From positions 1 through 64,000 of the forward strand of contig NZ_VBSL01000013.1 in NCBI RefSeq assembly GCF_006149005.1: 64,000 bases of DNA, read 5' to 3'. This DNA comes from Larkinella sp. C7 (GTDB lineage Bacteria; Bacteroidota; Bacteroidia; Cytophagales; Spirosomataceae). Numbering within the stretch: position 1 is the stretch's first letter; each line of letters starts with the position of its first letter. Of this stretch, positions 1 through 9,295 are shown piece by piece. Both the position numbers and the translations under genes were made by a program. The notes beneath the pieces are model-generated. The model worked only from the letters and a program-made list of their open reading frames with translations. It was not told the DNA's origin and did not search any database.

Positions 1-116
1 AACCTAAAAAAATGCAACGCACTCCACAACTTTTGTACTTGATCCCGTCTTTCGTTTTTGGCGCGACTGCTGTGGTAAATTCCCTGGTTAACCGCAGCCC
101 TGCCGCGAATTTTCCA

Positions 117-152
117 CAAAAAAATAACCCCGACAAAATTTGTCGGGGTTAT
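117..152 (-). terminator. Rho-independent terminator of tRNA-Glu
   Basis: A 12-bp GC-rich stem (ATAACCCCGACA paired with its complement) with a short AT loop is followed on the minus strand by a run of seven T. It lies a few bases after the 3' end of tRNA-Glu, so it most likely ends that transcript. Confidence 0.85.
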
Positions 153-157
153 CGGAG

Positions 158-229
158 TGACCAATACGGGAATCGAACCCGTGTTTCAGCCGTGAAAGGG
201 CCGCGTCCTAACCGCTAGACGAATCGGCC
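158..229 (-). tRNA. tRNA-Glu (anticodon TTC)
   Basis: The minus strand folds as a cloverleaf. The acceptor GGCCGAT pairs with ATTGGTC (two G-T pairs), the D arm has TAGCGGTTAGGA, the anticodon loop CTTTCAC carries TTC, and the T arm is ACGGG-TTCGAAT-CCCGT. The discriminator is A. The CCA end is not encoded, so it must be added after transcription. The sequence closely follows bacterial tRNA-Glu. Confidence 0.96.
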
Positions 230-289
230 ATATCCAGTTTTCAACTGGTCGGCGACTCATTTGCCAACCCTGATTCTGAAATTGTGGTG

Positions 290-297
290 CAAAGATA
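290..297 (-). promoter_or_regulatory. Bacteroidota -7 element (TATCTTTG) for tRNA-Glu
   Basis: The minus strand reads TATCTTTG, a match to the Bacteroidota primary-sigma -7 consensus TAnnTTTG, about 60 bp upstream of tRNA-Glu. No clear -33 element was recognised. Confidence 0.6.
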
Positions 298-419
298 CGG
301 CTAAAATTGATAGCTGCAAATCTCTGACTAAAAAAAAATGATTTTTCTGCGATTTGACGGGGTTTTGTGGTTTCGACTTATTTTTGGGGATTGCCCGATA
401 AATTCATTATTTGCACTTC

Positions 420-2996
420 ATGAAAAGACTCTCCTTATTCGGTCTGTGCCTGTTAATGGCTTTGACTACGCTCGCTCAGAACACGTTACAACATCCCGAT
501 CAGTTTTTAGGCTATACCGTCGGCAAGCGGTTTTCGCCCCACCACCGGGTGCTAGCCTACGCCGAACAGGTCGCCCGGCAAGCGCCCTCCCAGGTAAAAA
601 TAATTCCGTACGGAACCACTTTTGAAGGTCGCCAACTGCTGGCGGTGGTGGTGGCCTCCGAAAAAAACATGGCGCGGCTGGAAGAAATCCGCACCACGCA
701 CCTCAAACAGATCGGTCTGAGAAATACCCCCGCTGCAACCCCTCAGGCCGCAAATTCGACGCAACCGCCCATTGCCTGGCTGAGCTACAACGTCCATGGC
801 AATGAAGCCATCAGCTCCGAAGCCTTCATGCTGGTGCTCCACGATTTGCTCAATCCTTCGAATGCGGTTTCCCGGAAAATCCTGGACAATACCGTCGTCA
901 TCCTGGACCCCGGCCTGAACCCCGACGGCCACGACCGGTATGTCAACTGGTATAACCAGATGAGTGGCGTACACCCCGACCCGACGCCCCTGGCGCGCGA
1001 ACACAGCGAACCCTGGCCCGGCGGCCGCTACACCCACTACCTGTTCGATCCGAACCGCGACTGGGCCTGGCAAACCCAGGAAATCACGCAGCAGCGAATG
1101 GCACTTTACCAACAATGGATGCCGCATCTGCACGGCGACTTTCACGAGATGGGTCCGGAAAGTCCGTATTATTTTGCCCCCTCCGCCAAGCCCTACCACG
1201 AAGACATTACGCCCTGGCAACGGGAATTCCAGCAGATTATCGGACAGTACAATACCCGGTATTTTGACAAAAACGGCTGGCTGTATTACACGCGGGAGAA
1301 TTTTGACTTGTTCTATCCGAGCTATGGCGACACCTGGCCAACCTACAACGGTGCCATCGGCATGACCTTTGAACAGGGCGGTGGTGGCCGGGCCGGACTG
1401 GCCTATCGCAAGAACGACGGCGACACACTCACCCTGCGCGAACGCATCGACCACCATTATACCGCCAGCTTTGCCACCCTCGAATCCGTGGCCGACCGCC
1501 CCGATGACATCGTCAAAAACTTCAACCGCTTTTTCGAAAAATCGCTGACCAACCCGGTGGGCGAATTCAAAAGTTACGTCATCAAAACCGCCAACGATGA
1601 AGGCCGGATTACGGCGCTCCGGAAACTGCTCGACAACAACCAGATCCGCTACGGTCTGGCCGGAAAATCCCAGAAACTGGTGGGTTTCAACTACCAGAAC
1701 CAGAAGAACGAAGCGGTTACGACGGAAACCAACGACCTGGTGATCAGCGCATACCAACCCAAATCAACGCTCCTGAAAATCCTCTTCGAACCCAAATCGA
1801 CGCTGGAAGATTCGGTAACCTACGACATCACCTCCTGGTGTATTCCGTACGCCTACGGTTTAAAAGCCTACGGGTTGAAGGAGAAACTAACGCCGGTGGC
1901 CTATGTCAGCCCGGCGACTGCGACGGGGCAGGGAGCCACTGGTTCCGGGCCAAAACCATATGCCTACCTGGTGCGCTGGCAGTCGGCGCAGGAGGTGCAG
2001 TTCCTGGCCGGTTTGCTGAAAAACAAAGTGCGGGTGCGGGTGGCGGAACGGACCTTTAAGCAGGGCGAACAGCGGTTTGAAGCTGGCACGCTCATCATCA
2101 CCCGTGCCGGAAACGAACGCCTGGGCGACCGTTTTTACCAGATCATCCAGCAGGAAGCCAGCAAACGAAACATCCCGCTCATTCCCGCATCCACCGGTTT
2201 TGTAGCCGAAGGGGCCGACTTTGGTTCCGGCAGTGTTTTCTCCCTCAAAAACCCCCGGGTTGCGGTCATTTCCGGCGACGTCACCTCACCGACGTCCATG
2301 GGTGAAGTCTGGCATTATTTTGATCAGGACCTCGATTATCCACTGACGTTGATCGAAGCCAATTCCTTTTCGAATGCCTCACTCGCCGAGATCGATGTGT
2401 TGATTATGCCGCAGGGATATGGCTACGGAAAAATCCTGAACGACCGGACCTTGACCAAACTGAAAGAATGGGTTCAGGCGGGCGGCAAACTCATTGTGAT
2501 GGAGCGCGTCACCTCGTTTTTTGCCGAAAAACCGGATTTCGGCCTAAAGAAAAAGGTGGATAAACCGGAAGCCAAAAAAGAAAAAACCGATAAAAAGCCA
2601 AATTCTGATACCGACGAGTCGTTGCGGGAATACGGCGAACGCGAACGCGAAGCCATTTCCGAAGAAACGCCGGGCAGTGTCTACCGCGTCGATCTGGACC
2701 GGACCCATCCGCTGGCCTTTGGCTATCCCAACGGCTATCACGCACTGGTTCAGAACGTTTACGACTACGATTTCCTGAAAGATGGCTGGAATGTCGGGTA
2801 TTTGAAGAAAGACAACTATGTGGCCGGTTTTGTGGGAAAAAATGCCCGGTCGAAGCTCAACAATACCTTGCTGTATGGCGTGCAGGACCTGGGCAAGGGC
2901 AGCATCGTCTACATGATGGACAACCCGCTGTTCCGCGGTTTCTGGTACAACGGAAAGCTGTTGTTCGGCAATGCGGTGTTCATGGTGGGGAATTGA
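420..2996 (+). CDS. Secreted M14-family zinc carboxypeptidase-like protein
   Basis: About 858 residues, predicted to cleave C-terminal residues from peptides outside the cytoplasm. The start is the ATG at 420 (an in-frame TTG lies 9 bases earlier) because it opens directly into a signal peptide, MKRLSLFGLCLLMALTTLAQ. The zinc-site pattern of M14 peptidases is visible: H126 with the following Glu in NVHGNEA, and the third ligand in the LHGDFHEMG region near residues 238-242. The C-terminal half (residues about 560-858) has a glutamine-amidotransferase-like region and a Lys/Glu-rich insert near residue 720. This matches the long Bacteroidota M14 proteins rather than the 300-residue catalytic core. 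Substrate unknown. Confidence 0.88.
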   Translation: MKRLSLFGLCLLMALTTLAQNTLQHPDQFLGYTVGKRFSPHHRVLAYAEQVARQAPSQVKIIPYGTTFEGRQLLAVVVASEKNMARLEEIRTTHLKQIGLRNTPAATPQAANSTQPPIAWLSYNVHGNEAISSEAFMLVLHDLLNPSNAVSRKILDNTVVILDPGLNPDGHDRYVNWYNQMSGVHPDPTPLAREHSEPWPGGRYTHYLFDPNRDWAWQTQEITQQRMALYQQWMPHLHGDFHEMGPESPYYFAPSAKPYHEDITPWQREFQQIIGQYNTRYFDKNGWLYYTRENFDLFYPSYGDTWPTYNGAIGMTFEQGGGGRAGLAYRKNDGDTLTLRERIDHHYTASFATLESVADRPDDIVKNFNRFFEKSLTNPVGEFKSYVIKTANDEGRITALRKLLDNNQIRYGLAGKSQKLVGFNYQNQKNEAVTTETNDLVISAYQPKSTLLKILFEPKSTLEDSVTYDITSWCIPYAYGLKAYGLKEKLTPVAYVSPATATGQGATGSGPKPYAYLVRWQSAQEVQFLAGLLKNKVRVRVAERTFKQGEQRFEAGTLIITRAGNERLGDRFYQIIQQEASKRNIPLIPASTGFVAEGADFGSGSVFSLKNPRVAVISGDVTSPTSMGEVWHYFDQDLDYPLTLIEANSFSNASLAEIDVLIMPQGYGYGKILNDRTLTKLKEWVQAGGKLIVMERVTSFFAEKPDFGLKKKVDKPEAKKEKTDKKPNSDTDESLREYGEREREAISEETPGSVYRVDLDRTHPLAFGYPNGYHALVQNVYDYDFLKDGWNVGYLKKDNYVAGFVGKNARSKLNNTLLYGVQDLGKGSIVYMMDNPLFRGFWYNGKLLFGNAVFMVGN

Positions 2997-3003
2997 GTTT
3001 CTA

Positions 3004-3090
3004 GAGGAAAGAGAAAAGACAAGAGAGTAAAGAAAAACCGGTTTTTTGAAAACACGGCTAATCTTTACTCTCTTGTCTTTTCTCTCTATT
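3004..3090. repeat. Heptad-periodic inverted repeat between convergent genes
   Basis: The arms at 3011-3032 and 3063-3084 are perfect 22-base reverse complements. The left side reads as consecutive 7-mers all starting with GA (3004, 3011, 3018, 3025, 3032). The repeat lies between the convergent M14 peptidase and kelch-protein genes, so it may serve as a bidirectional terminator. The periodic arm composition is not needed for termination. Confidence 0.85.
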
Positions 3091-3095
3091 CTGAT

Positions 3096-5933
3096 CTACC
3101 TTTTAAGCAGCTTCAGCGTCTGGCTCTGGCCGCTGGTGCTCACGTTCAGAAACAGCAGACCTGCCGGAACACCGGAAATACCGAAGCTCTGTCTATCATT
3201 GAGAGCCGCTTTTTGAATCTGGCGCTCACCAATTACCCGGCCCTGAACGTCCGTCAGCGAAAACCGCAGCGGCTGGCCTTCGGCTCCGCGAACTTCCACC
3301 TCTACCCGATCGTTCACTGGATTGCCCAGCACAGTCACCTGAAGACCGTTGGTCCGTTCAGCCGAAAGCCGACCCGAGGAAGGACAATCCAGGGTTTTGC
3401 CGGAATCCTTCAGAACGTAGGTACTGCCCTGAACCCGGGCGTGAATCACGGTTGGCCCGATGCCTTTCAGGGTTTCAGGCACCACAAAACTGTAGGCATG
3501 AACCCCGTTGCCTTTCCCGGCATTCTTCAGATCGACCCGGTAGATGTTGGCCACCGTGCTGCCCCATACTGTACCACTGCTAAGGGTATAGAATTCGACC
3601 GTCACCGGCGTGTTGGGCTTCTTGCGATCCCAGACCCAACCGCGAATCGTGCCGCATTCCACTTTGTCCAGATAGCCTTCAAAATCGCCGGTAACACCAC
3701 CGGAAGAAGCCGGGCTAACCGTCAGCGGAAAGCTCACACTGTTGCTGGCTCCGCCCGCATCCGTAGCCTGATACGTCAGCACGAACGTTCCATCCACCGT
3801 TGGAATCCCGGTGATGATGCGGGTGGTCATATCCAGGGTTAAACCGTCGGGCAGTCCCGTCAACCCGTACGAAAGCGTCGTTCCTTCCGGATCGGTAAAG
3901 GCGACCAGCGTGGCCGAAAACGGTACACCCACCTGAGCAGCCAGGGGTGCGATCATAACCGTCGGGGTCGGCGGTTTGGGAAGTTCATTACCCGGATTAG
4001 CCCCGCTTCCCTGGCAAATCAGGGCTTTCGGCGAATCTTTGAGAATAAAGCTGCTGTTGGTCACCCGGGCCGACAACAGGTGCGACTGGTTGTCTTTAAT
4101 CGATTCGGGGATGGCAAAAAGAAAGGCATGTTTCCCGTTTCCTTTGCCCGCGTTCAGCAAATCCTGCCGGAAAACATCCGCCTGAATGGTAGCAATAACG
4201 TTTGGCCCATCCAGAATTTCTACTGAAACGGCGGTATTGACCTTGTTACGATCCCAGGCCCAGCCCCGGAACGTGCTGCAATCGGCACCGTAGATAAAGC
4301 CGTCGAAACTACCAACTGCGGTACCTGGCGCTACGACAACCGTGGCGCTTCCTGGCAAGCTTGTGCAACTGCCAATGGTGCAGGTTGCCGAATAAACCAG
4401 GGTTGCCGTTGCGGAGGTCGGTACTGAAATACTGGTGCCGGAACCGCTGCTGCCACCCGGCCCTGTCCACGATACCGACCCGGCATCACAACCGGTGATA
4501 CTAAGCTTCATAAAAGGGGTATTCTGAAAAACCGTCACATTGCTCTGGCCCGAGAAAGCCACGGTGGGCGTTGGAGGCAGCGAAAGAACCGTCAGGGCGA
4601 AAGCATCCGACCAGGCCACCCCACCATCGCCACTGACCCGGCAATAGTAGGAATCCGAATCGGTGGTCTGAACGTTCGTCAACGTTAAGGTAGCCGAGGT
4701 TTGATCCGTCACGACGGCGGCCGAGGTGCTGGCCGATCCTTTGTACCATTGATACGTCAGGTTGTCGCCCAGTGCCGTAATGGTTGTGGTGACGGTGCTG
4801 CCCTGACAAACCGTAGACGAACCGGGAGTCGGCTGCTGATCAACGGCTGTTGCCGTGTAAATGTCGACCAGAACCGTTGATCCCCCGTCTAAAACGCCAA
4901 CAAAGCCTCCGGCAAAAAGCGCTTTATTTCCGACACTGGCTGATGCCAGATCTTTCCGCTTCTTGGTAAGATTGTCCGTTGTCCAGGTGTCTAAAGTCAG
5001 ATCGTAAACATCGACGACGGTCGAGCTCCCCGAAAGATTTTCACCGCCGGCAAAAAACACCTTATCACCCACGGTAGTTGCGGTCAGATTGGTTCGTTTA
5101 CTGGATAAGGTAGCCTGCGACCAGTTATTGGTAGTGAGGTCATAGATATCTACCCGGTCGGAATAATCTAATAAACCTTTAACACCGCCCGCAAAAAAAA
5201 TCTTACCCCCGGCCACCACGGCCGCTAAACCACCTCGGGCTTCCGATAAGTCACTCGCTGTCGACCAGGTGCTGGTGGCAACATCATAAATATCCACCTT
5301 TTTTGAAAATCCACCCAATAGACTTTTATACCCTCCGGCAAAATAGATCTTGCCATTGGCCGCAACCCCAGCCAGGCTGGAGCGGGCTTCCGACAATTCG
5401 CCAGTCGTCCAGTTTTTATCAATTAAATCGTAAATATCGACGGTTTTAACAGTTGTCAGGAGTTTAATAAAACTACCTTCCAGGTGAATACCGCCGGCAA
5501 AAAGGACTTTTCGTCCTGCCTGGGCCGATGCCAGTAAGGAACGACTCACCGAGAGATCGGTCTGGGACCACGAATCATTGGCAACGCTGTAGATGTCTAC
5601 ACGTTTGGAAAAACCCTTCTGGTCTAAACTACCTCCACCCGCAAAAAATACGGAATCCGGTGAAGCGGTTGCAGTCAGGTCACCCCGGCTTTCACTCAAA
5701 CTGGCTTGTGACCACGAATCCGTCGAACGCGTATAAATATCAACCCGGTTGGAAGCCGTCACGCCTTCAAAACCGCCACCAAAAAAGGCTTTGCCACCGG
5801 CACTCGTACCGGCCAGCTTGTTGCGACTCTGGCTTAAACTGGCGGTGGTCCACTGCGCCAGAGCGCCGGGTATGTGCAACCCCCAGGCAAGCAACAGACA
5901 TAAGGTTAGGGAAAACTGGAAATTTTTTTTCAT
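3096..5933 (-). CDS. T9SS-secreted kelch/Ig-like multidomain surface protein
   Basis: 945 residues. Order: signal peptide (1-26, ending ALAQ); kelch-type repeats (about 27-365) with repeated FAGG and VDIYD motifs; an Ig-like domain (about 368-448, CQGSTV to YYCRVSG); an RGWAWD module (about 541-638); a putative Ig/cadherin-like domain (about 658-744, LPDGLT, ITGIPT); a second module RGWVWD (about 748-849); and a C-terminal type IX secretion sorting domain (about 850-945) ending in TLKLLKR. It is therefore expected to be exported by T9SS and placed at or released from the cell surface. The C-terminal 430 residues are strongly similar to those of the next gene on the same strand, indicating tandem duplication of the secretion/anchoring half with different N-terminal binding domains. 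Ligand unknown. Confidence 0.85.
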   Translation of the reverse strand: MKKNFQFSLTLCLLLAWGLHIPGALAQWTTASLSQSRNKLAGTSAGGKAFFGGGFEGVTASNRVDIYTRSTDSWSQASLSESRGDLTATASPDSVFFAGGGSLDQKGFSKRVDIYSVANDSWSQTDLSVSRSLLASAQAGRKVLFAGGIHLEGSFIKLLTTVKTVDIYDLIDKNWTTGELSEARSSLAGVAANGKIYFAGGYKSLLGGFSKKVDIYDVATSTWSTASDLSEARGGLAAVVAGGKIFFAGGVKGLLDYSDRVDIYDLTTNNWSQATLSSKRTNLTATTVGDKVFFAGGENLSGSSTVVDVYDLTLDTWTTDNLTKKRKDLASASVGNKALFAGGFVGVLDGGSTVLVDIYTATAVDQQPTPGSSTVCQGSTVTTTITALGDNLTYQWYKGSASTSAAVVTDQTSATLTLTNVQTTDSDSYYCRVSGDGGVAWSDAFALTVLSLPPTPTVAFSGQSNVTVFQNTPFMKLSITGCDAGSVSWTGPGGSSGSGTSISVPTSATATLVYSATCTIGSCTSLPGSATVVVAPGTAVGSFDGFIYGADCSTFRGWAWDRNKVNTAVSVEILDGPNVIATIQADVFRQDLLNAGKGNGKHAFLFAIPESIKDNQSHLLSARVTNSSFILKDSPKALICQGSGANPGNELPKPPTPTVMIAPLAAQVGVPFSATLVAFTDPEGTTLSYGLTGLPDGLTLDMTTRIITGIPTVDGTFVLTYQATDAGGASNSVSFPLTVSPASSGGVTGDFEGYLDKVECGTIRGWVWDRKKPNTPVTVEFYTLSSGTVWGSTVANIYRVDLKNAGKGNGVHAYSFVVPETLKGIGPTVIHARVQGSTYVLKDSGKTLDCPSSGRLSAERTNGLQVTVLGNPVNDRVEVEVRGAEGQPLRFSLTDVQGRVIGERQIQKAALNDRQSFGISGVPAGLLFLNVSTSGQSQTLKLLKR

Positions 5934-6336
5934 AAAAAAGGGATTAGAGTGTTTGGAATTGGTAAATAAAAAGCTGCCCCGGACGTCAAACGCCCGGATC
6001 AGTTACTGAACGAAAAGAAGAAAATCAGGCGGTACTGGCCGATGTAAAAACCGGGAAAATGTACTTAAAACCAGAAAAAGAAGTTCGGGGAATCTGTAGC
6101 GTAAATTTCATTCGATCAAGCGATAAGAGGACAGGATTTATAAGACATTGCAAAATATGAATAAATAATAAAATAATACTAACAACGAATCCAAACATAT
6201 GAAAAAAAAGGCAAGTTGCCACTTTACCAGACAAAAAATCCCGCCAAATACTCAATTTGGCGGGATCAAAAAAAACAGCAATGAGCCTGAAAGTTGCGTC
6301 TGCCTTTCCGGGCAGGCTTGTCAGAACTCTATATAA
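5934..6336. other. AT-rich intergenic region between T9SS paralogues
   Basis: Holds the terminator of the upstream minus-strand paralogue and the presumed promoter/leader of the kelch protein. A 76-codon minus-strand ORF (6025-6255) overlaps the terminator hairpin and is not supported. Nothing else is recognised. Confidence 0.6.
6238..6266 (-). terminator. Rho-independent terminator after the beta-helix T9SS protein
   Basis: An 11-bp stem (ATCCCGCCAAA with its complement) with a 7-base loop is followed on the minus strand by six T. It lies about 70 bp beyond the stop of the minus-strand gene ending at 6337. Confidence 0.85.
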
Positions 6337-9054
6337 CTAATTGACTTTCAAAACTTTCAAAACCTGTGTGTGCCCCGTTGTGCTGACCCGGAGAAGCATC
6401 AAACCCGGCAATTGACGGCTGAGATCAAAATGATACCGCTCCCGGCCTTTCGCTATCGCGATCGAAAGTTCCATCCGTATTTCCCCCTGAGTATCGATCA
6501 ACTGCAGTTGCAGCGGTTGACCTGCCACTCCGGAGATTTCAACTTCCACCCGATCGGTGACCGGGTGGCCCAGAACCACTACCTCCAGTCGGCCACCTGA
6601 TTCGGCCGACATGCGGGCCGGTGACGAACACGTCAGCGGTTTTCCCGAATCCTTCAGGACGTAATTGCTGCCCTGCACCCGACCATAGAGTACATGCGTC
6701 CCCGTGCCAATCAGACTCGCCGGCACCTCGAAACTGTAGGCATGAACCCCGTTGCCTTTCCCGGCATTCTTCAGATCGACCCGGTAGATATTGGCCACCG
6801 TGCTGCCCCAGACTCTATCGCCGGAGTAAAACTCCACAGTTACCGGGGCGTTGGGTTTGTTACGGTCCCACACCCAGCCCCGGATCGTGCCGCATTCTAC
6901 TTTGTCTAAATAGCCCTCAAAATTCCCGCTGACGGTCGTCGTCGAAGCCGGATTAACCGTCAGCGGGAAGCTTACGGAGTTGGTCAATCCACCCCCATCG
7001 GTCGCCGAATACGCCAGCACAAAGTTGCCCGACTGGGTCGGTGTACCACTGATGATTCGGGTGCTGGCGTTGATTGACAAACCGTCGGGCAAACCGCTCA
7101 GGGCGTAGGTCAATGCAGTACCCTCAGGATCGGTGAAGGCCACTAATGTTCCGGAGAATGGTACGTCGACCTGAGCCATCAGGGGAGCAACCAAAATAGA
7201 AGGCGTAGGTGGCACCGGTGCTTTGTTGGCGGGTGAGCTGCTGCCCTGACATACGAGGTTTTTGGGCGAATCTTTCAACATAAAACTACTGCCGGCGACG
7301 CGGGCCGAGAGCTGGTGAGGCAAACCGTCTTTCAACGATTCGGGAATGGGGAAACTGAAGGCGTGTTTGCCGTTGCCCTTTCCAGCGTTTTGCAGATCCT
7401 GCCGAAACACATCGGCCATTAGCATGGTGACGACCACCGGGCCGTCCAGAATATCGATCGAAATGGGCGTATTGACTTTATTCCGATCCCAGGCCCAGCC
7501 CCGGAAGGTGGAACAATCGGCCCCGTAGACAAAGCCGTCGAAGCTGCCGCTGATCAAACCCGGCACAATCGAAACGGTAGTTGAACCGGGGTCGGAAACG
7601 CAACTGCCAATGCTGCAGGTGGCTGAGTAAACCAGTGTCGCCGTTGCTGAAGTGGGAATCGTAATACGGGTTCCGGTACCGCTGGCGTTGTTAGGCCCTT
7701 TCCAGCTCAGGTTCCCGGTTTCACACCCCGTGATCGTCAACGAGACAGAGGGGGTATTTTGAATAATCGGTAAGGTAATCGACGGAGGCAGACTCAGCAC
7801 CGGTACGGGTAAGGGACTTCCCTGAAATTCCAGGGCACCGATGTCGATGCGGCCGTTGTTGTAGAACCGGGGATTTCCCACCAGATCGGTGGCACCGCTG
7901 GTTGCTGTCGTACTCGTCGGATCGCCCGCGTTAATCGCCGGAGAACAGGTTCGGAGTTGCTGGTCAGTATCACTGACAAAGGGCGAGGTAGTGGTCGTCA
8001 GGTTGGTATTCCCTTCGAGTCCCGTTACCGTATCATCGAACAAATTATACTGGGCCGTGACGGTTGGGGCATTATCATTAAAAATGGAATTCGCCCCACC
8101 GTTGTTCCAGAACAGGCTGTTAACGACCGTCAGGTTTAATGTCCCAAAGGCTTTGAAATTATAAATGGCTTCCCCGCGTATATCTCCTGAATTGTTGACA
8201 AACGTGCAATTGATCAGCTGGAGGTGCAGTATCCCGTCGTTATTTCCGCTAATGTTCATCATTCCTCCTCCCATGCCATCCGTTACACTATTTCCTATAA
8301 ATTCACAGTTAATGAATCGAGGGCTGCCGCTTGAATTATCTTCACTCAGGTTATATACCCCTCCACCAGATCCACTATAACCCGCCAGTTCGGCCCGATT
8401 GGCAATAAAACTACAATTGATAAAATCCGGATCAGAATCCTTTTCCTTGCTTATATTTAAAAGACCACCCCCATTACGAGCCTTGTTGTTCAGAAAACAA
8501 CAATTCCGGATGATTGGACTGCTATCCGAGTTGTAGATACCTCCGCCACCACCCCCATCCGAATTACCCCCGGTAATCAAAAAGCCATCCAGTACCGCAG
8601 TGGAAGTCAACGAGGCATTAAAAAGCACATGATAGGAATTGTCCTCACCCCCAGGCTCACCAATTTCTCCACTCAGGGTCGTGCTCGAAGGCGCACTGAG
8701 CGTAATCGGCGGACGCGAACTCAGGGCGCTTTCATTGCCCACAAAGCCTCCGTAAATCGCCACATGATCCTTCATGGCAAAGGAGGTGAATCGGTCTGTT
8801 CCCGTAGTTGGTTTATAAATCCCCTGGGCTACCCAGACCTCCACCACCTTATCCTGATTGGCTTGCCAATACGTACTGGCAGCATTGATGGCGGTTTGCA
8901 AATTCGTGCCTGGGTAGGCATTCAGCCAGTCGGAGCCGTTCTGGGAACCCGCTCCGTTTTGGGTAACGTAAAAAACAATGGGTTGGCTAAAGGCGCCCTG
9001 CGTCCCAAAAAACAGCACCAGCAGCCAAAGGTGAATCCATACAATTGGTTTCAT
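6337..9054 (-). CDS. T9SS-secreted parallel beta-helix surface protein
   Basis: 905 residues from the ATG at 9054, chosen over an upstream in-frame ATG at 9111 because it begins a proper signal peptide (MKPIVWIHLWLLVLFF...AFSQ). Residues about 25-415 form a right-handed beta-helix-like region, with repeated short Asn/Gly-rich rungs such as FINCSF and FINCEF and an INAGDP motif. Next come an Ig-like linker, an RGWAWD module (about 501-603), a putative Ig domain (about 618-698), a second module RGWVWD (about 706-810) and a T9SS sorting domain to the C-terminus. The C-terminal half is paralogous to the neighbouring kelch protein. The beta-helix suggests polysaccharide or surface binding. No catalytic residues are claimed. 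Confidence 0.84.
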   Translation of the reverse strand: MKPIVWIHLWLLVLFFGTQGAFSQPIVFYVTQNGAGSQNGSDWLNAYPGTNLQTAINAASTYWQANQDKVVEVWVAQGIYKPTTGTDRFTSFAMKDHVAIYGGFVGNESALSSRPPITLSAPSSTTLSGEIGEPGGEDNSYHVLFNASLTSTAVLDGFLITGGNSDGGGGGGIYNSDSSPIIRNCCFLNNKARNGGGLLNISKEKDSDPDFINCSFIANRAELAGYSGSGGGVYNLSEDNSSGSPRFINCEFIGNSVTDGMGGGMMNISGNNDGILHLQLINCTFVNNSGDIRGEAIYNFKAFGTLNLTVVNSLFWNNGGANSIFNDNAPTVTAQYNLFDDTVTGLEGNTNLTTTTSPFVSDTDQQLRTCSPAINAGDPTSTTATSGATDLVGNPRFYNNGRIDIGALEFQGSPLPVPVLSLPPSITLPIIQNTPSVSLTITGCETGNLSWKGPNNASGTGTRITIPTSATATLVYSATCSIGSCVSDPGSTTVSIVPGLISGSFDGFVYGADCSTFRGWAWDRNKVNTPISIDILDGPVVVTMLMADVFRQDLQNAGKGNGKHAFSFPIPESLKDGLPHQLSARVAGSSFMLKDSPKNLVCQGSSSPANKAPVPPTPSILVAPLMAQVDVPFSGTLVAFTDPEGTALTYALSGLPDGLSINASTRIISGTPTQSGNFVLAYSATDGGGLTNSVSFPLTVNPASTTTVSGNFEGYLDKVECGTIRGWVWDRNKPNAPVTVEFYSGDRVWGSTVANIYRVDLKNAGKGNGVHAYSFEVPASLIGTGTHVLYGRVQGSNYVLKDSGKPLTCSSPARMSAESGGRLEVVVLGHPVTDRVEVEISGVAGQPLQLQLIDTQGEIRMELSIAIAKGRERYHFDLSRQLPGLMLLRVSTTGHTQVLKVLKVN

Positions 9055-9117
9055 AAAATACAGGAAATGGATATGGTAAAACATGCCCCAAAGGTCCGAT
9101 ACCATCTCCAAACGGAT

Positions 9118-9157
9118 TGTTAATCCTGTGCCAAACTCCTGTTAATCCTGTGCCAAG
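9118..9157. repeat. Two 17-nt direct repeats upstream of the beta-helix gene
   Basis: TGTTAATCCTGTGCCAA occurs at 9118-9134 and again at 9140-9156, a 22-bp period, just upstream of the beta-helix gene on the minus strand. It could be an operator or residual intergenic repeat. Function unknown. Confidence 0.7.
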
Positions 9158-9190
9158 TAGCGTTTCGAGGGGTTTCTATGATAAAAAAGG

Positions 9191-9280
9191 GGTTGTTTCA
9201 CTGAGTTGAGCGGAGTAAAATAGAGTTAACGAAGAAAACCTCTGCGTAACTCTTTAAACTCCGCTCAGCGAAACAACCTT
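9191..9280. repeat. Imperfect long inverted repeat
   Basis: The left arm beginning GGTTGTTTC and the right arm ending GAAACAACC pair over about 30 bases, with a bulge of about 6 bases in the left arm. It sits beyond the stop of the hybrid two-component gene. In the rc of the right arm, GAG triplets recur at about 5-10 base intervals. It may act as a terminator. Confidence 0.65.
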
Positions 9281-9295
9281 TCACACTCATTCAAA

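Noticed and set aside
552-1757. 401-codon minus-strand frame inside the M14 peptidase gene
   Set aside because: Antisense shadow of a well-supported gene; no family features in its translation.
9118-9157. Possible CRISPR-like repeat
   Set aside because: Only two 17-nt copies with a 5-nt spacer and no cas genes; too short for an array.
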